Shown: positions 23,139 to 35,078 of the stretch, in pieces
How positions within the stretch are numbered: position 1 is the stretch's first letter
How the letters are laid out: each line of letters starts with the position of its first letter
Assembly (NCBI GenBank): GCA_037957365.1
Contig: JARHVA010003168.1
Coordinates: forward strand, 882,501-946,500
Reading direction: 5' to 3'
Source: Torreya grandis
Taxonomy: Eukaryota > Streptophyta > Pinopsida > Cupressales > Taxaceae
DNA length: 64,000 nt
The notes under the pieces: model-generated
Seen by the model: the letters and a program-made list of their open reading frames with translations, nothing else
What the model was told of the DNA's origin: nothing
Databases searched by the model: none
Made by a program: the position numbers and the translations under genes

Positions 23139-23934
23139 TCAAGGCAAGAAAGAATGTCCTCACAAGCTCAAACAAGTAGATAAGAATAGAAAAGATGAAG
23201 AACACAAGCAGATCCTAAAAAAACCCTAAGAGTAAATTATTAGGATTATAGTGGCTTATGCCTTAAAATATGTGTAGAGGAAGATTGGCTTTTGAGTCAG
23301 GTCCTAGAAGAAGTAGTCTATGGATGGTTTCAGGTTAGTTATGGTGCTCAAAAGTCTATGTTAGGTTCTGTACTTGGCCTGGTGCTAAGGAGCAAGCTCC
23401 CCTCACTTCACGAGTCTAGTGATAAGCTGGTCTCGCTTAGCCAAAATATACTTCCCCTAGAGATTATCCTTCACTAGAGAATGGAGTGGGCTTTCCCCTT
23501 GGTGATGAAATCCAAGTAAGATTGCCGAGACGGGTAAGGTATCCGTTGGGTGATGAAATCCCAGTCGGGCCTTGTCTCAAGTAAGTTAAGATGTTTGTTT
23601 TGTGCAAGTGGTTTGGTCGTGTAACATAACGTGGACTAGATTAATTCATGATGTGGTTATTAATTACTATGTGTGGTCTAAGAAATGCAAGCAAGCATAA
23701 ATGAATGCAAAGTGTTTTAAGCCCAAGTTGAAATGTGAAGTTGGAATGAAAACAAGTTGAGAAAGGGTTGAAGAATATGATTTTTGACTAGTCTAGAAGT
23801 GCAAGAAAAGAAATAAAAGTTCTTTTTAGTCCTGCTGATGGTGTCATTTAGAAGAGACGAAAGAGGTGAAAAGGGAGAAACCTAATGCACCTATATGAAA
23901 AGAAAGAAAGAAAGAACCCAAGGAAGGCCCTAGG
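23139..23934 (-). other. 5' leader of element B
   Basis: Non-coding sequence between the PBS and the gag ATG, where packaging signals would be expected. It has GC-rich stretches near 23380-23600 and an imperfect repeat (TTGGTGATGAAATCCAAGT and TGGGTGATGAAATCCCAGT) at about 23500-23570. No ORF is supported. Confidence 0.45.
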
Positions 23935-23952
23935 GTCCCACCGGGCGTGCCA
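23935..23952 (-). other. Primer binding site of element B
   Basis: On the minus strand, TGGCACGCCCGGTGGGAC follows the LTR end ...GTAGAAACA after three bases. It is well preserved. It should pair with the 3' end of a tRNA ending CGTGCCA. I did not identify the tRNA. Confidence 0.85.
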
Positions 23953-23955
23953 GAA

Positions 23956-25267
23956 TGTTTCTACGCTATATCGCTTTCTACATTCAAAGAATAAATTAAG
24001 AAGCTAGAAGAAATGGTCAAGGTTAGATGTTACTTGGATGTAGTCGTGTGCACCGAAATCAGATGTTGGAAGGTACTCTTCTTTGGCTATGGAGGAATGA
24101 CACCTGCAAAGAAAAAGAGACTGAAACATGAAAAATGTTAGATGAGGAGATGGTGGGCTGTCAAGCAAAATCTTGATCCCTGAAGTACGAAGACTTCCTT
24201 AAGGGATATCAACCCACTGATTAAAAATAGAATATTTGACAAAAACAAAAATAATGAAAGAAATAAAGACAAAAAACAAAAATGCATACCTGATATGCAA
24301 CAAAATGCTTTGCACAGTCGCCAGTGTCGGTCTCTGTGCCGGCATCGGTCAAGGAAGGGTGCTGACGTCGGTTAAAGTGCCGACGTCGGTAGGGGTAATG
24401 ACCAGCATCGGTCGGGGCAGTAGTTTTTGGACGGGGTTTGGTCAGGTCTGGACAAGGTTTTAGGATTGTAGAATGGTCTAAAGTCTTCGTCTGTGGGTTA
24501 GGGAGCCGGTTTGGGAGTCAGAGGGATTGTTTGGGGGTTTGAGCAGAAATCTGGGTAGAGTTACAGACTGAAAAGGGTGGATAGAGGTGATATGGAGGAA
24601 GTCCAGTCGGGTCTATAATCTGAATCTAAGTCGGGTCTATAATCTGAATTAAAAACAATAACCAGAGAACAAAATGAAAGCACAGAGGAAACACTTACCT
24701 GTTACATGCTGAAGACAGAGTAGGAGACATAATGGATGTTGTCAGTGTGTTTCAGAAGTTTGATGTAGTAGACCTCCAGTGGGATGACCAAAGCAAAATA
24801 CCTGTATCGAAGAGAGAGAATACCAGAGATTTGGTTGCAGATTGACTGGATGCAAAAGTTGGCTGATCGATCGAAGGTCCCGTAGTGTTTGGATGAAAGA
24901 ATGTTTTGATGCAGAAGGTCCGATAACTAGTTGCAAAACTGATTGGCAACTGAATAATGAATAATGAATAACGGATAACGGATCCTACGTTTGGGTTGAG
25001 AACACAGTATTAAGGATAACCAATGCCAGTAGGACTACCGACATTGGCCGAGGGGTGACCGATGTCGGTGATGTTGGCCAAGTAGTGACCGACATCGATA
25101 GATGCAGAATGGGGACAGAGGCTAATTTTAGCTTTCTGCTCATTTTGACATGCTGCCAGGGGCAAGGCTCATGGGAAAATGGTCGACAGGGGTTAAATAG
25201 GCATGGGAGAATAAAATGGGGGTTAAGGGGAGGATGACAAGGGTTAGACACAATTCCAGTGTCTACA
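23956..25267 (-). repeat. Element B LTR, right (5' LTR in element sense)
   Basis: 1,312 bp, TGTTTCTACG to GTGTCTACA, near-identical to 13978-15302. The CCTAG target duplication follows directly. On the minus strand it is followed by the PBS. Small indels (for example a missing ACAAG near 24590) separate the two LTRs. Confidence 0.92.
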
Positions 25268-26116
25268 CCTAGAAACATAGTGATCAACCATATTCAAGAT
25301 AGGAAGGTCCCAATGATTGAGTATAGACATCAGCTACATGTGGGTGATGACATTTACATAAGATCCAGAAGATTTGAAGATGTACTTTCTTGAATCAAAG
25401 GTCACAACATCTAATTGGAGCATAAGTTGATCAGGGAAAATAAGCCCTCAAGAGAAAGATGGTAATTTCACCCTCTATATTATCACTTGTTTTTAGGTCC
25501 ATTTAGGACTACCCATCAAGAGCCACCTAATGAAGGACAATCATCCAAGGCATAACAAGAAGAACCAATAGAGAAACCCTAGGTTGGAAAGCCTAGACAT
25601 ATCAAAAGAAATGGCAAAGCTATGGTTGGGAAACCAAGGATATAACATATACTCAAAGAGGGACTTCCACCCTCAACATCCCCATAGAGACCCTCTTCCC
25701 TAGTAGAATTCATTGGCATGGTCACCCTTGAAGTGGGTGAGATGTTGGAAGGTGCCCTTGTCGACATAACAGTGGCATATGGTTTTGATAGGGAGGAGGA
25801 TCCCTCTAATACAATAATTAGGGATCTAACCCCATTGGATGGGGAGAAGAAAAAGGAGTAATTGGCCTTGGTGCCTCTAACACCTAAGAAGAAGCCTAAG
25901 TTTACCTTCACTTACATAGCTAGTGAAGTCAAACTTTTAAGTGATGAAAACCCAATTCATAGACCAGTCATTTGTGACTAGTTTTTTATGGGAATCTACA
26001 AAATATCCCATCTCTCTCTCCATCATGGGCATTGACATGAGTTGGTTTGGGTGTACATGATCAAATCAAGCCATGGATTTAGGACATTATGGAAAAGTAG
26101 GTAGAAAGAAAGATCT
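25258..26116 (+). repeat. 859-bp tandem duplication, unit 1
   Basis: The unit starts with the last ten bases of the B LTR (AGTGTCTACA) and covers ORFx sequence of family A. Unit 2 follows at once (26117-26975) and differs at only a handful of sites. Confidence 0.9.
25268..25272. other. Target site duplication of B, right
   Basis: CCTAG matches 13973-13977 exactly. Confidence 0.9.
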
Positions 26117-28006
26117 AGTGTCTACACCTAAAAACATAGTGATCAACCATATTCAAGATAGGAAGGTCCCAATGATTGAGTATAGACATCCGCTACGTGT
26201 GGGTGATGACATTTACATAAGATCCAGAAGATTTGAAGAGGTACTTTCTTGAATCAAAGGTCACAACATCTAATTAGAGCATAAGTTGATCAGGGAAAAC
26301 AAGCCCTCAAGAGAAAGATGGTAATTTCACCCTCTATATTATCACTTGTTTTTAGGTCCATTTGGGACTACCCATCAAGAGCCACCTAATGAAGGACAAT
26401 CATCCAAGGCATAACAAGAAGAACCAATAGAGAAACCCTAGGTTGGAAAGCCTAGACATATCAAAAGAAATGGCAAAGCTATGGTTGGGAAACCAAGGAT
26501 AAAACATATACTCAAAGAGGGACTTCCACCCTCAACATCCCCATAAAGACCCTCTTCCCTAGTAGAATTCATTGGCATGGTCACCCTTGAAGTGGGTGAG
26601 ACGTTGGAAGGTGCCCTTGTCGACATAACAGTGGCATATGGTTTTGATAGGGAGGAGGATCCCTCTAATACAATAATTAGGGATCTAACCCCATTGGATG
26701 GGGAGAAGAAAAAGGAGTAATTGGCCTTGGTGCATCTATCACCTAAGAATAAGCCTAAGTTTACCTTCACTTACATAGCTAGTGAAGTCAAACTTTTAAG
26801 TGATGAAAACCCAATTCATAGACCAGTCATTTGTGACTAGTTTTTTATGGGAATCTACAAAATATCCCATCTCTCTCTCCATCATGGGCATTGACATGAG
26901 TTGGTTTGGGTGTACATGATCAAATCAAGCCATGGATTTAGGACATTATGGAAAAGTAGGTAGAAAGAAAGATCCAAATCCTTCATGCCAAGGAAAGCTA
27001 GAAGTTATAAATACCTGAAGCCTCTGGGAGTATAAGTTTGGAGGTTCTTGAACATTCATAATTTAAGAATCCTAACACAAAGTTCTAATTCATCTTGAAT
27101 ATATTAAAGATAGAAATAATCACCATAAGGACTAATATTATTTGAAAAGAAGAGTTCAACTTCCAAAAGGTTGAACCACTCATAGGGTTAACCCCTATTA
27201 GAGGACAAGAAATTGGAAGAGCCACCATCCATGGGGAGGATGTAAAAATATTGATTGAGGCCCATTACCAACAAGCTATGGAAGGAATATAGGGATTAAA
27301 ATAAAGCATTGAGGACTTAGAGCAAGAAAAATAAAGTTTTTATACTCAGATAATCATCTCAGTGCCTGATACAATAATTAAAATGATGGAAAATTCATTT
27401 CATGAGATGTTCAAGGCATTAAAGTCCATGAGGTTGAAGCAAAGTGCATTGGAAAACCAAGTCTTAGTGACCAAAAAACTAAGTGTTCAATGGTAGGTAT
27501 CTGAGAGTAAAATTACCCAGCTCCTTGACATCCAAATCAAGAAGTAGAATCCTAATTTCAAGGTCATCAACAAGGGCCACCTTAGTGCTAACTTTGGAAT
27601 CATAGAGGATAAGATCTAGACTTTGAGTACCTAAAATTCCTTTATTGAAGAACTTATTGAAAATGCTAAGGGACTCATCACTAGAATTTAGAAACTCCTA
27701 GGAACTATGATCAAGGACCCTATTTGGCCCACTACCCTAAGAATAACTGGTGATGAAGAATTCTAACATAGAATTACTTTGGTGACTTAAGAGATTAAAA
27801 CCAAGGATCAAGGCCAATTAGGATAAATTATACAACAAGATACTAGGGTTGATCTTCAATACAAGGGAGAGAATCAATGAAACAAAGAGCATCAAGGAGG
27901 CCTTGGATAAGAATGATAAAGATTTTGATGAGATGGCAAATCAAGAAGAAGGATGCATCACTAGGCCTGTGGTGGACTTAGGCTAAATTGATGAACAACA
28001 TGCATG
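25273..28006 (+). pseudogene. ORFx of family A, right copy, 3' part
   Basis: It resumes at the base after the B target duplication and aligns with 1605-3475 of the left copy, with an extra 859-bp unit. The polar, coiled-coil-like C-terminal portion (27000-28006) is kept but holds many TAG/TAA stops. The minus-strand ORFs at 25579-25911 and 26438-26770 are shadows of the duplicated unit. Confidence 0.55.
26117..26975 (+). repeat. 859-bp tandem duplication, unit 2
   Basis: It begins AGTGTCTACACCTA after GATCT and repeats 25258-26116. Because the unit includes the LTR terminus, the duplication happened after B inserted. Confidence 0.9.
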
Positions 28007-28981
28007 ATCAATAACTATCCTTCAATAATGAGGGGCCCCATATCCAATTTAGGAATATTTTAGTTATGGCTTACCATGAGTAACCTATTTTATAAAAGCA
28101 CATGCTAGTTTGTTGGTGTGATTTCTTCTAGGTTAGTACGATTGTGAAAGATATTTGTATTATAGTTGTAATAAAGACTGTTGTTTTTTATACACCTGTA
28201 GGTGTGAAAATTTATCGATAGACTACTTGGCTTCCTATAAAAGGGGAATTTATTACCAATTTTAAGAGGAGATACTTTGAACTATTTTGTACCAAGGTTT
28301 TAAGCAATTAATAGAAAGAGATAAAAGAATTCTATAGGGATTGTCTGGTTTAATGTGTTTCAATTGCTAAAGTTTCTCAATTGCTTGTTTGAGTGTAAAC
28401 ATGCATAGTTTATAAAATAATTGAGTAGATAATTAATTATAAGGTTTTTAACTTGTGTAATGATAGGTTATTATAATAAAATAGGGTTTACTTCACTTTA
28501 TTTGTTCTACAGTATAGATTGCATTAGTTATCTAAATATAGTGCAAAACCTAAAAGTAAATTAAAATTCTTACTTGTATAATCATCCTATCTTCATAATC
28601 AAGCCTATTTTATAGTTAGATGTGAGCTTAGGCTACTTCACACTATATACTATTTAATATCACTCTTGGTAATTCTATAAACTTTGTCAATATGTTTACA
28701 ATGAAGGTTCAATAATCACTATTTCTTTCTTACTCTACCCTTCCTTTTCCTCTTTCTTTAAAAAATTCACTTTAGTATAAAACATTGTTCATAATCATTT
28801 AACTTAATCATTAGTTCAGATCCAAGTCTATTTGTAAAAATTAGTATTAGGTACCAGGATGGCCCCCAACCATCAAACTCTATAAAGTTTTTGGAATAAT
28901 CCATGTTGTTCTACTGCTATTTTCACCATAGGCACCTTAATTTCTAAATACCTACAACTCATGCCTTGAATATTTAGATTA
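28007..28981 (+). repeat. Right copy of A promoter/R-U5-like region and end of homology
   Basis: Aligns with 3475-4465. It holds TATAAAA at 28236-28242 and the degenerate PBS-like string near 28840. Homology to the left copy ends sharply at 28981 (TATTTAGATT). That marks either the true LTR end or a later truncation. Confidence 0.55.
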
Positions 28982-29044
28982 TAAAATGAGAAGTGTTCTT
29001 TAAACACTAGAGAACATGTGTGGTTCATTTAAATGTATCAACAA
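28982..29044. other. Short unassigned stretch
   Basis: AT-rich sequence with a small inverted repeat (GTGTTCT...AGAACAT). Nothing else is seen. Confidence 0.3.
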
Positions 29045-29845
29045 TTTAGAGTTTAGAGTTGGAGTTGGAGTTCAGTTGAAGCAAGAGTGAACTAAGACTA
29101 GCAGGGATTTATTTGGAGTTTCTTATCTTCTCTCTCACTTCTTCCTTTCTATATGTAAATTAATTTTTCAACTAATATAAAGATATTATGGCCTTGGATT
29201 ATTTAAAATATTCAAAAAAATTTAATACCTAACCTTTGAAGTAATAAAAAACTAATTTTTCCTCCATTTCCAAGTTGTTCATAGTGTGTTCTTAATGTTC
29301 ATTGATAAAACCTAGTGAATGATTTTTTTCTTATTTTTATGTATGAATATATCATCTTTATGCATGAAATGATAATTTTTATAGGTCACATAAATATTTT
29401 AACTCTGATTTATACCTAATCTAAAAGTGAATTCAACCATTATTATTTCCTTCCAAGCTAGTATGAGTGTTTGTCAAGACCTTTGTGTGAAATATTTATG
29501 CAAGAGCAATTGTATGAGTATAAATTGAATGTGTAAGATTTATTAATATTAAAAAATATGTAAATTATATCAATAATTTACCTACACATTTGTTCATCAC
29601 CCCAATTTTCAATTTTTATTTCCATTTTTCAGCTTTAGCATTGCTTCTTCTACCCTTTTCCTAGTCAAGAAAGAATGAAATTAGAGAGTCTAGAAATAAT
29701 TAGGTGAGTGTACCAAAGGTAAAAAGCCCTTATTTTTGATATTATATAAAAAATAAGACCCAAAAACTTGGATATTTTCCATTGTGTCAATGAAAATTAG
29801 AATAATGCACACATTCTCAATAGGGTTCACTTCTGAGTAATAATA
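29045..29845 (+). repeat. Direct repeat G, left
   Basis: It shares many blocks with 34297-34990, among them GTTGGAGTTGGAGTTCA, TTTTTCCTCCATTT, GTTCTTAATGTTC, ACCCTTTTCCTAGTCAAGAAA and AATTAGGTGAGTGTA. The left copy has about 150 bp extra near 29470-29630. Confidence 0.6.
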
Positions 29846-29957
29846 GTTTCTAACACATCCAGTGGGACAATCACATAGAAGATTTGTAAAGAGTGGTGCT
29901 AATTTGATCAATTTTAAGAAAATAAATTATTTAAGTAATCATAATATAGTGAATCCA

Positions 29958-30036
<79 letters not shown>

Positions 30037-30579
30037 TAGTTATTTAAATAAGTATAAGTGCCTAAAAGCATTAGTTGGTATGTATTTCAAGCATCCATTT
30101 TATGGAAATGCAGTTGTTGTAACTTCATATCCTTCATATCAAGATGATAATATTTATGGATTAAATTAAATTAGAAAAAAAAAATAGGATATCAGTATTC
30201 TCATAATGTTTACCACCCTCTCACCCCTTATCATGTTTCCAATCAGCGTTGTTAAAGTCATGTTGTTTTCAATTAGCCTACAAAAAGTGTGTACGTGATA
30301 ATATTTGACTTTAAGAGGAAATGTATGGAGATTTATATGGAAGAGGAATACAATAGGAATCTATAAGAGTTTTAATATTAGGCCCATATACACCATCAAG
30401 AGATATACTCAGTGAAGAGATACAATGAGGCTACACAAGAACCAAGGCAACAACAGTTCATAAGAGTACATAGAATTGAGTCCAAAACCCTATATTGGAA
30501 ACAAATAGAACTAGAACCCATTAAACCTTAAAGAGAGTCTAATTGATTCAGAATTACAAGTTTTAGGATAATTATTCCT
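29846..30579. other. Gene-free stretch with TA microsatellite
   Basis: Apart from the (TA)n run at 29960-30032, I see only AT-rich unique sequence. The ORF crossing the microsatellite is an artefact. Confidence 0.4.
29960..30032. repeat. (TA)n microsatellite
   Basis: About 36 uninterrupted TA units. Confidence 0.98.
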
Positions 30580-31740
30580 ATGAAATATCCTAAGACCATT
30601 CCATTATATAAACCTTATTGGAACAAAACCCTTGATTATGTCATGCCTACTCTTGAAAAGGACCCACCTCCTATGCCAATCCAAAATCAGAAGATGGAGA
30701 AAATTGTAGAAGCTAAACTAAAAGAGTTTCCAAGTTTCATGATCCATCCACCCATTCCTAAAATTAAAATTTTCCAAGAAGATAAATAATGTGAAAATTT
30801 AACTGTTGAGTAGAAAGAGAAGTATGAATCATTGAATCATCAAGATATAACACAAGTTTCTTTCCCTTATTTCAAATAAATATTGAATAAAATTATTACT
30901 TCAAACTATCAAAGCATTCTTAGTGCCCCTTAAAGTCCTCCATACATACTTAAAATTTTATCCATACATGAATTTAAATACACATTCAAGTTTTAAAAAT
31001 CAATCAAAGAGTGGAAATAAAATTAAACATCTTTAATTTAATTCTCTTCTCCATTCCTTCAAGAACATCATAATCAACCTAGTAATCCTAAAGTCCAAAA
31101 TTGCAAGGACACTCTAATAGGTTTCAAAAAATAAAATGAAGTATATTTACCTCTTACCATATCCATTTTTGAATGAGTACCTATTGTATGAAAGATATAA
31201 TAAGAACATGCAGGTAAAGAGGAGAATTTGTCAAGAGAGGATGATCATAAGTCATGCTGGTCAAATGACATTTAAATTGGCATAAAAGAAGATCTTGTTG
31301 CATCCCTTGAGGATAAAAATAATATTGCATCTATAAGTGAAATTCAATAATCCTATCATGAAGATGTTCCAAAAGATATGGAAATAACTAGTGAGATTGC
31401 AGTGGTGGTTTCACAAGGTAATAATCTTAGACATAAACTAACTAAAGATACAAAAGAAGATGTAATTGTTCCTAGTTAACCTCAAAAAGATATAAGTGAG
31501 GATCAAAAATATTTTTATGACTTATGGAATAATTAATTCAAGTTGATTCAAGACTTTGAGAATATTCATGGGAGTAAATCTCCCTATGAATCCATTGATA
31601 AAGTGGTTGTGAAGGTAAATCATAATGTGGTTACATTGGAAAGCTTTGTTGGTATGAAAGAGCAACATGAAGTAAGTATTAAACCACATGATGATTTTTT
31701 TATATTGGAGGTATTTTTGATTTATTTTATTCTCTTTTAG
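30580..31740 (+). pseudogene. Decayed unknown ORF inside G
   Basis: A single reading frame can be followed from the ORF at 30580-30789 (Pro/Lys-rich) to the ORF at 31543-31740, both in the same frame, through about ten stops. The product would be about 385 residues, polar and Lys/Glu-rich, with no domain I recognise. No RT, integrase or protease motif is present. It could be the relic of a gag-like or unknown protein of a non-autonomous element. Confidence 0.4.
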
Positions 31741-34296
31741 ATAATTCAAATAGGTTAAAACATAGAAAAAGAGAAAATCCAACTAGAATGACACTCAAGT
31801 AATAGCTTATTCTTCATCTTTGTCACCCACATGGAAAAGACATAAGAGGTGTTTGTTTTGATCCAGGTGGATATTTAATGTTGTGAATAGTATTTTTATA
31901 TTTAAAATTTCATCCACGTGTTTTTACACACACATTTTTATTATTATCATTAGTTTTCACATTCCTCTAAGTGTTATCTTGTACCTTTGTCAGTTGGTAG
32001 TTTTGCTAGTTTTCTATTCAATAAGTGATTGTACACAAGTTTTGTAATTGTTTGAATAAGAAATTTAAAATTTCATATATTTTATTTTTTATTTTCATGA
32101 ATCCATAACTCAATTTATATATCTACTATTCTTGAGTGTTTAACATGAAAACATCCCAACAAAGTCTCCAAGAATGTTGATAATTTTACCATCATTAGTC
32201 AAAATTGCTTATGTGAAGGTTTTAAATAAGAATAAATTCATAAATTAAAGGTAAAAAAAATATATTTAAAAAGTAATAAAAAATTAATTATGACAAAACC
32301 ATGATTATTAACAATTCATAGTTCAAAACTTTTACAAAGATTTCTTTTATTCCTCTAACTAGCTACTTACAAGCTAGTGAAGGAAAATTTTAAATGCTTG
32401 GTAGATGAAGGTGAATAATAGTTTCTTTAAAATGTCTTAGGGGGAGTTTTTTTCCATATTACATAAATATTACATTATTTTTTTCATCTTATAGTTTTTT
32501 AACTTTATGAACAATTGCTAAGAAGAATAAGTGCTCTAAAACCCTTCTTAAACCCCAATGACTCAGTTTTAAGCAATATGTTTCCATTTTTTAGTTATTT
32601 GGTGAAAAATAAATGTGATTTAAGATATTATTAGGAAAATAATACATTTATATATATTTATAAATCAAAATTTTATGTAAAATAATGGATAACGAAAAAG
32701 GTACAAGCATCAAGGTTTTAAGCAAGCAAGAGAGACAATAAAAAAATAATTTTTGAGAGGTTTAATTGACTGTTTGAGCACATAAAATTATTTTAATAAT
32801 AATAATTTATATTAAATTTAATAAATAAAAAATAATTATGTATTTATGCTTCATTAAACTCAATAAAATGTCAAAACATAGACCTCTAGGCATTCACAAA
32901 TGAAATTGTGCAAACTAGGAAACACCAAAAAGTGCATATTTTGAGTTTTATTAAATTAAATATCTTAATTTGAAAAGGAGGTATATTTTTATTTAATTTA
33001 ATGTTTAATAAAAATTAGGTACATAATTTATCTTAATAGAGATAAAATTCTAAAATATAGGTATGTTCATAAAGGGAATGAAGGTTTATTCACTTTTGGC
33101 TCACAAATGGAGTTGGAAATAAGTGTTTCAGGTACCTCTAATGGAAAAAAATTGATTATATAGTGTGTATATTTAATTTATAGGTATTAATAAATTATAA
33201 TTAAATTAAAACCAATTCAAAATAGGCTTATATCATTGAAAAACATATAGAGGTCATTCCCAGAGCAACAAGCAGGAACTTTTTTGGTGATTTTTATTAG
33301 GAATTTTGATAAAGATTTTTGGATATTTAAAAAAAATTAAGGTCTTACCCATTTATAACTATAAAAAAATCATATGAATATTTTTTATTCATGACTATAA
33401 TGAATTTTAGACCCCCTAATCCAAATTAGGGTCTCTTAAAGACAAGAGAGCACAAAATGACATTTTTTAGAGTTGAATATAGATTTTGGATCTAAAATTT
33501 TGTTTCAAGGTCTATTACATAATTTTTATTATGTTAAAATAATATTTATACTAATTAAATTAAACAATAATTAAAATTAATGAAGTTATATGTTCTCACA
33601 GTGCATTTAAGAAGCTTGCTAAAACCATAAAAGATGAATATATCCAAAAGAACTAGTATAAGGAGTTGTTATTGTCATAATAAAACACATAATTTGAAAA
33701 AATATATAATGAATTGTTAAATAAAATAAAAAGGAAAGAATTTTCTCTCTCAAATATAACCTTTTTGTCTAAATTTAGAAAAGTTAAGTCAAACATATCT
33801 CTTTGCAAATTGAAGATCAAGAAGAGTTTAAGTGTTTGTTTTCAAAGATGAACTCAGGGTTAAGGAGGAGTATCCATGCATGAAAAATATATTATATCTA
33901 TCATAACACTTCCATTTGGGTTAAATTTATAAAATTTCAAGTTAAAATTTAAAGATTCATGCAAGAAAGCTAAAGTCAAATTGCAAGTTGTATGTGAGAT
34001 ATCTCAAGTCAAACTCCAAGATAAAAATGAAGGTAACCAAAATAAAACTTAAATATGAATTTAATATGAAAAATATTTAACTAAATATCAAAATGATTTA
34101 AATACAAGTTATAAGTTTAAAAGGTGTTAATTGAAGATAGTCAAACATCTCTTTAAATTGAATACTATTCAAACACATGTAAGAACCTTTAACATTTTTC
34201 AAACCTATTTCTCTCTCCTAACATGAAATATTATAATAAAAATAATTTTTATACTCCAAATTTACTATGTTTTAATTTGGGGAAATAATTTGGAAG
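31741..34296. other. AT-rich gene-free region
   Basis: No supported ORF, RNA gene or tandem array. It contains long A/T runs and short AATT-rich phrases only. It is probably the decayed interior of G or older repeats. Confidence 0.45.
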
Positions 34297-34380
34297 ATTG
34301 GGTTGGAGTTTAAGTTGGAGTTGGAGTTCAATTGAATCAAGAGTGAACTAGGACTAATAGGGACTCATCTGGAGCTTTTT

Positions 34381-34425
<45 letters not shown>

Positions 34426-34990
34426 TATTTATTTCTATATGTATGATATTTTTTAGTGAATAGGAGGATATTGTGCCTTTATTTTACTAAAACTATGTTA
34501 AATTTTGTACTATCTTACCTTTAAATCAATAAATACCTAATTTTTCCTCCATTTTAAAATTTTTCATGAAGTTTGTTCTTAATGTTCTTTGATAGAACTT
34601 AGCCAATGATTATTTTTATTATTTTTATATCTAAATATATATAATTTATGTAACAAATAATCATTCTTAAATGTCACATAAAGTTTTTAAGTTTAATATC
34701 TACCTAATATAGAAGTGAATTCAATCATTGTTCTTTCCTTCCAAGCTAGTCAAGAAAGCACAAAATTAGAGACTTTAACATTACTCCTACCCTTTTCCTA
34801 GTCAAGAAACCATAAAATTAGAGACTTTAAAGATAATTAGGTGAGTGTAACAAAGATAAATAGACCTTAATCTATAGATTATCTCCAAAATAAGGTCCCA
34901 CACCTTGGATGTTTTCCATCGTATTAATATAAGTGAGAACAAAGCACACATTTTTAATAGGGTGTAATTTTGAGTGATAACAAGAACTAC
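34297..34990 (+). repeat. Direct repeat G, right
   Basis: Matches 29045-29845 in order. It contains a (CT)n run and an internal 54-bp tandem duplication (TAGTCAAGAAA phrase, about 34749-34840). Confidence 0.6.
34384..34426. repeat. (CT)n microsatellite
   Basis: About 20 CT units with one TT interruption. Confidence 0.97.
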
Positions 34991-35078
34991 CTGAGTAGAC
35001 TATTGTGGGGATGAGAAGTTGGGTGGTTCTATGAGAGATTTTTGGATAATAGTAAAAAGGAATTTTACTATTTCTTAT

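Larger units (their letters stand above)
13978..25267 (-). mobile_element. Element B: non-autonomous Tat-like LTR retrotransposon, minus strand
   Basis: An 11.3-kb element with 1.3-kb LTRs (TGTTTCTACG ... GTGTCTACA on the plus strand), flanked by CCTAG duplications. The orientation is minus, because the PBS lies next to the right LTR (23935-23952) and the PPT next to the left one (15303-15320). It encodes gag with two zinc-knuckle-like motifs, a DGG-type protease and a G-patch-like segment. I find no RT, RNase H or integrase, so it must depend on an autonomous relative. It is less decayed and keeps more CpG than A, consistent with its position as the later, nested insertion. Confidence 0.85.
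1..28981 (+). mobile_element. Family A Ty3/gypsy retrotransposon (decayed, interrupted by B)
   Basis: This is a plus-strand unit that begins before the window. Its order is LTR-like region with ORFx (1-4310), gag, protease, extra RNase H, RT-RNase H and integrase (4544-10170), PPT (10406-10416), then a second LTR/ORFx copy (10417-28981) split by element B. The two LTR/ORFx copies align collinearly from 1 against about 12466, and they stop matching at 4465 and 28981. Allowing for B and an 859-bp duplication, the repeated region is about 6.4 kb. It is either one element with giant LTRs or two elements in a head-to-tail array. Every ORF is broken by stops and frameshifts, so the element is old and inactive. 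Confidence 0.75.
29045..34990 (+). mobile_element. Candidate element G bounded by diverged direct repeats
   Basis: Two collinear direct repeats (about 29045-29845 and 34297-34990) enclose about 4.4 kb of AT-rich DNA holding one decayed ORF (30580-31740). The spacing and order would suit an old, non-autonomous LTR element. Clean TG...CA ends, target duplications, PBS and PPT were not found, so this is tentative. Confidence 0.35.

Noticed and set aside
25579..26770. Two identical 110-residue minus-strand ORFs
   Set aside because: They recur only because of the 859-bp duplication and lie antisense to ORFx.
29862..30047. ORF rich in Tyr-Ile
   Set aside because: It is the translation of a TA microsatellite.
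28982..35078. A host gene in the AT-rich interval
   Set aside because: No frame with splice-site support, codon bias or recognisable domain; the only long frame has about ten stops.
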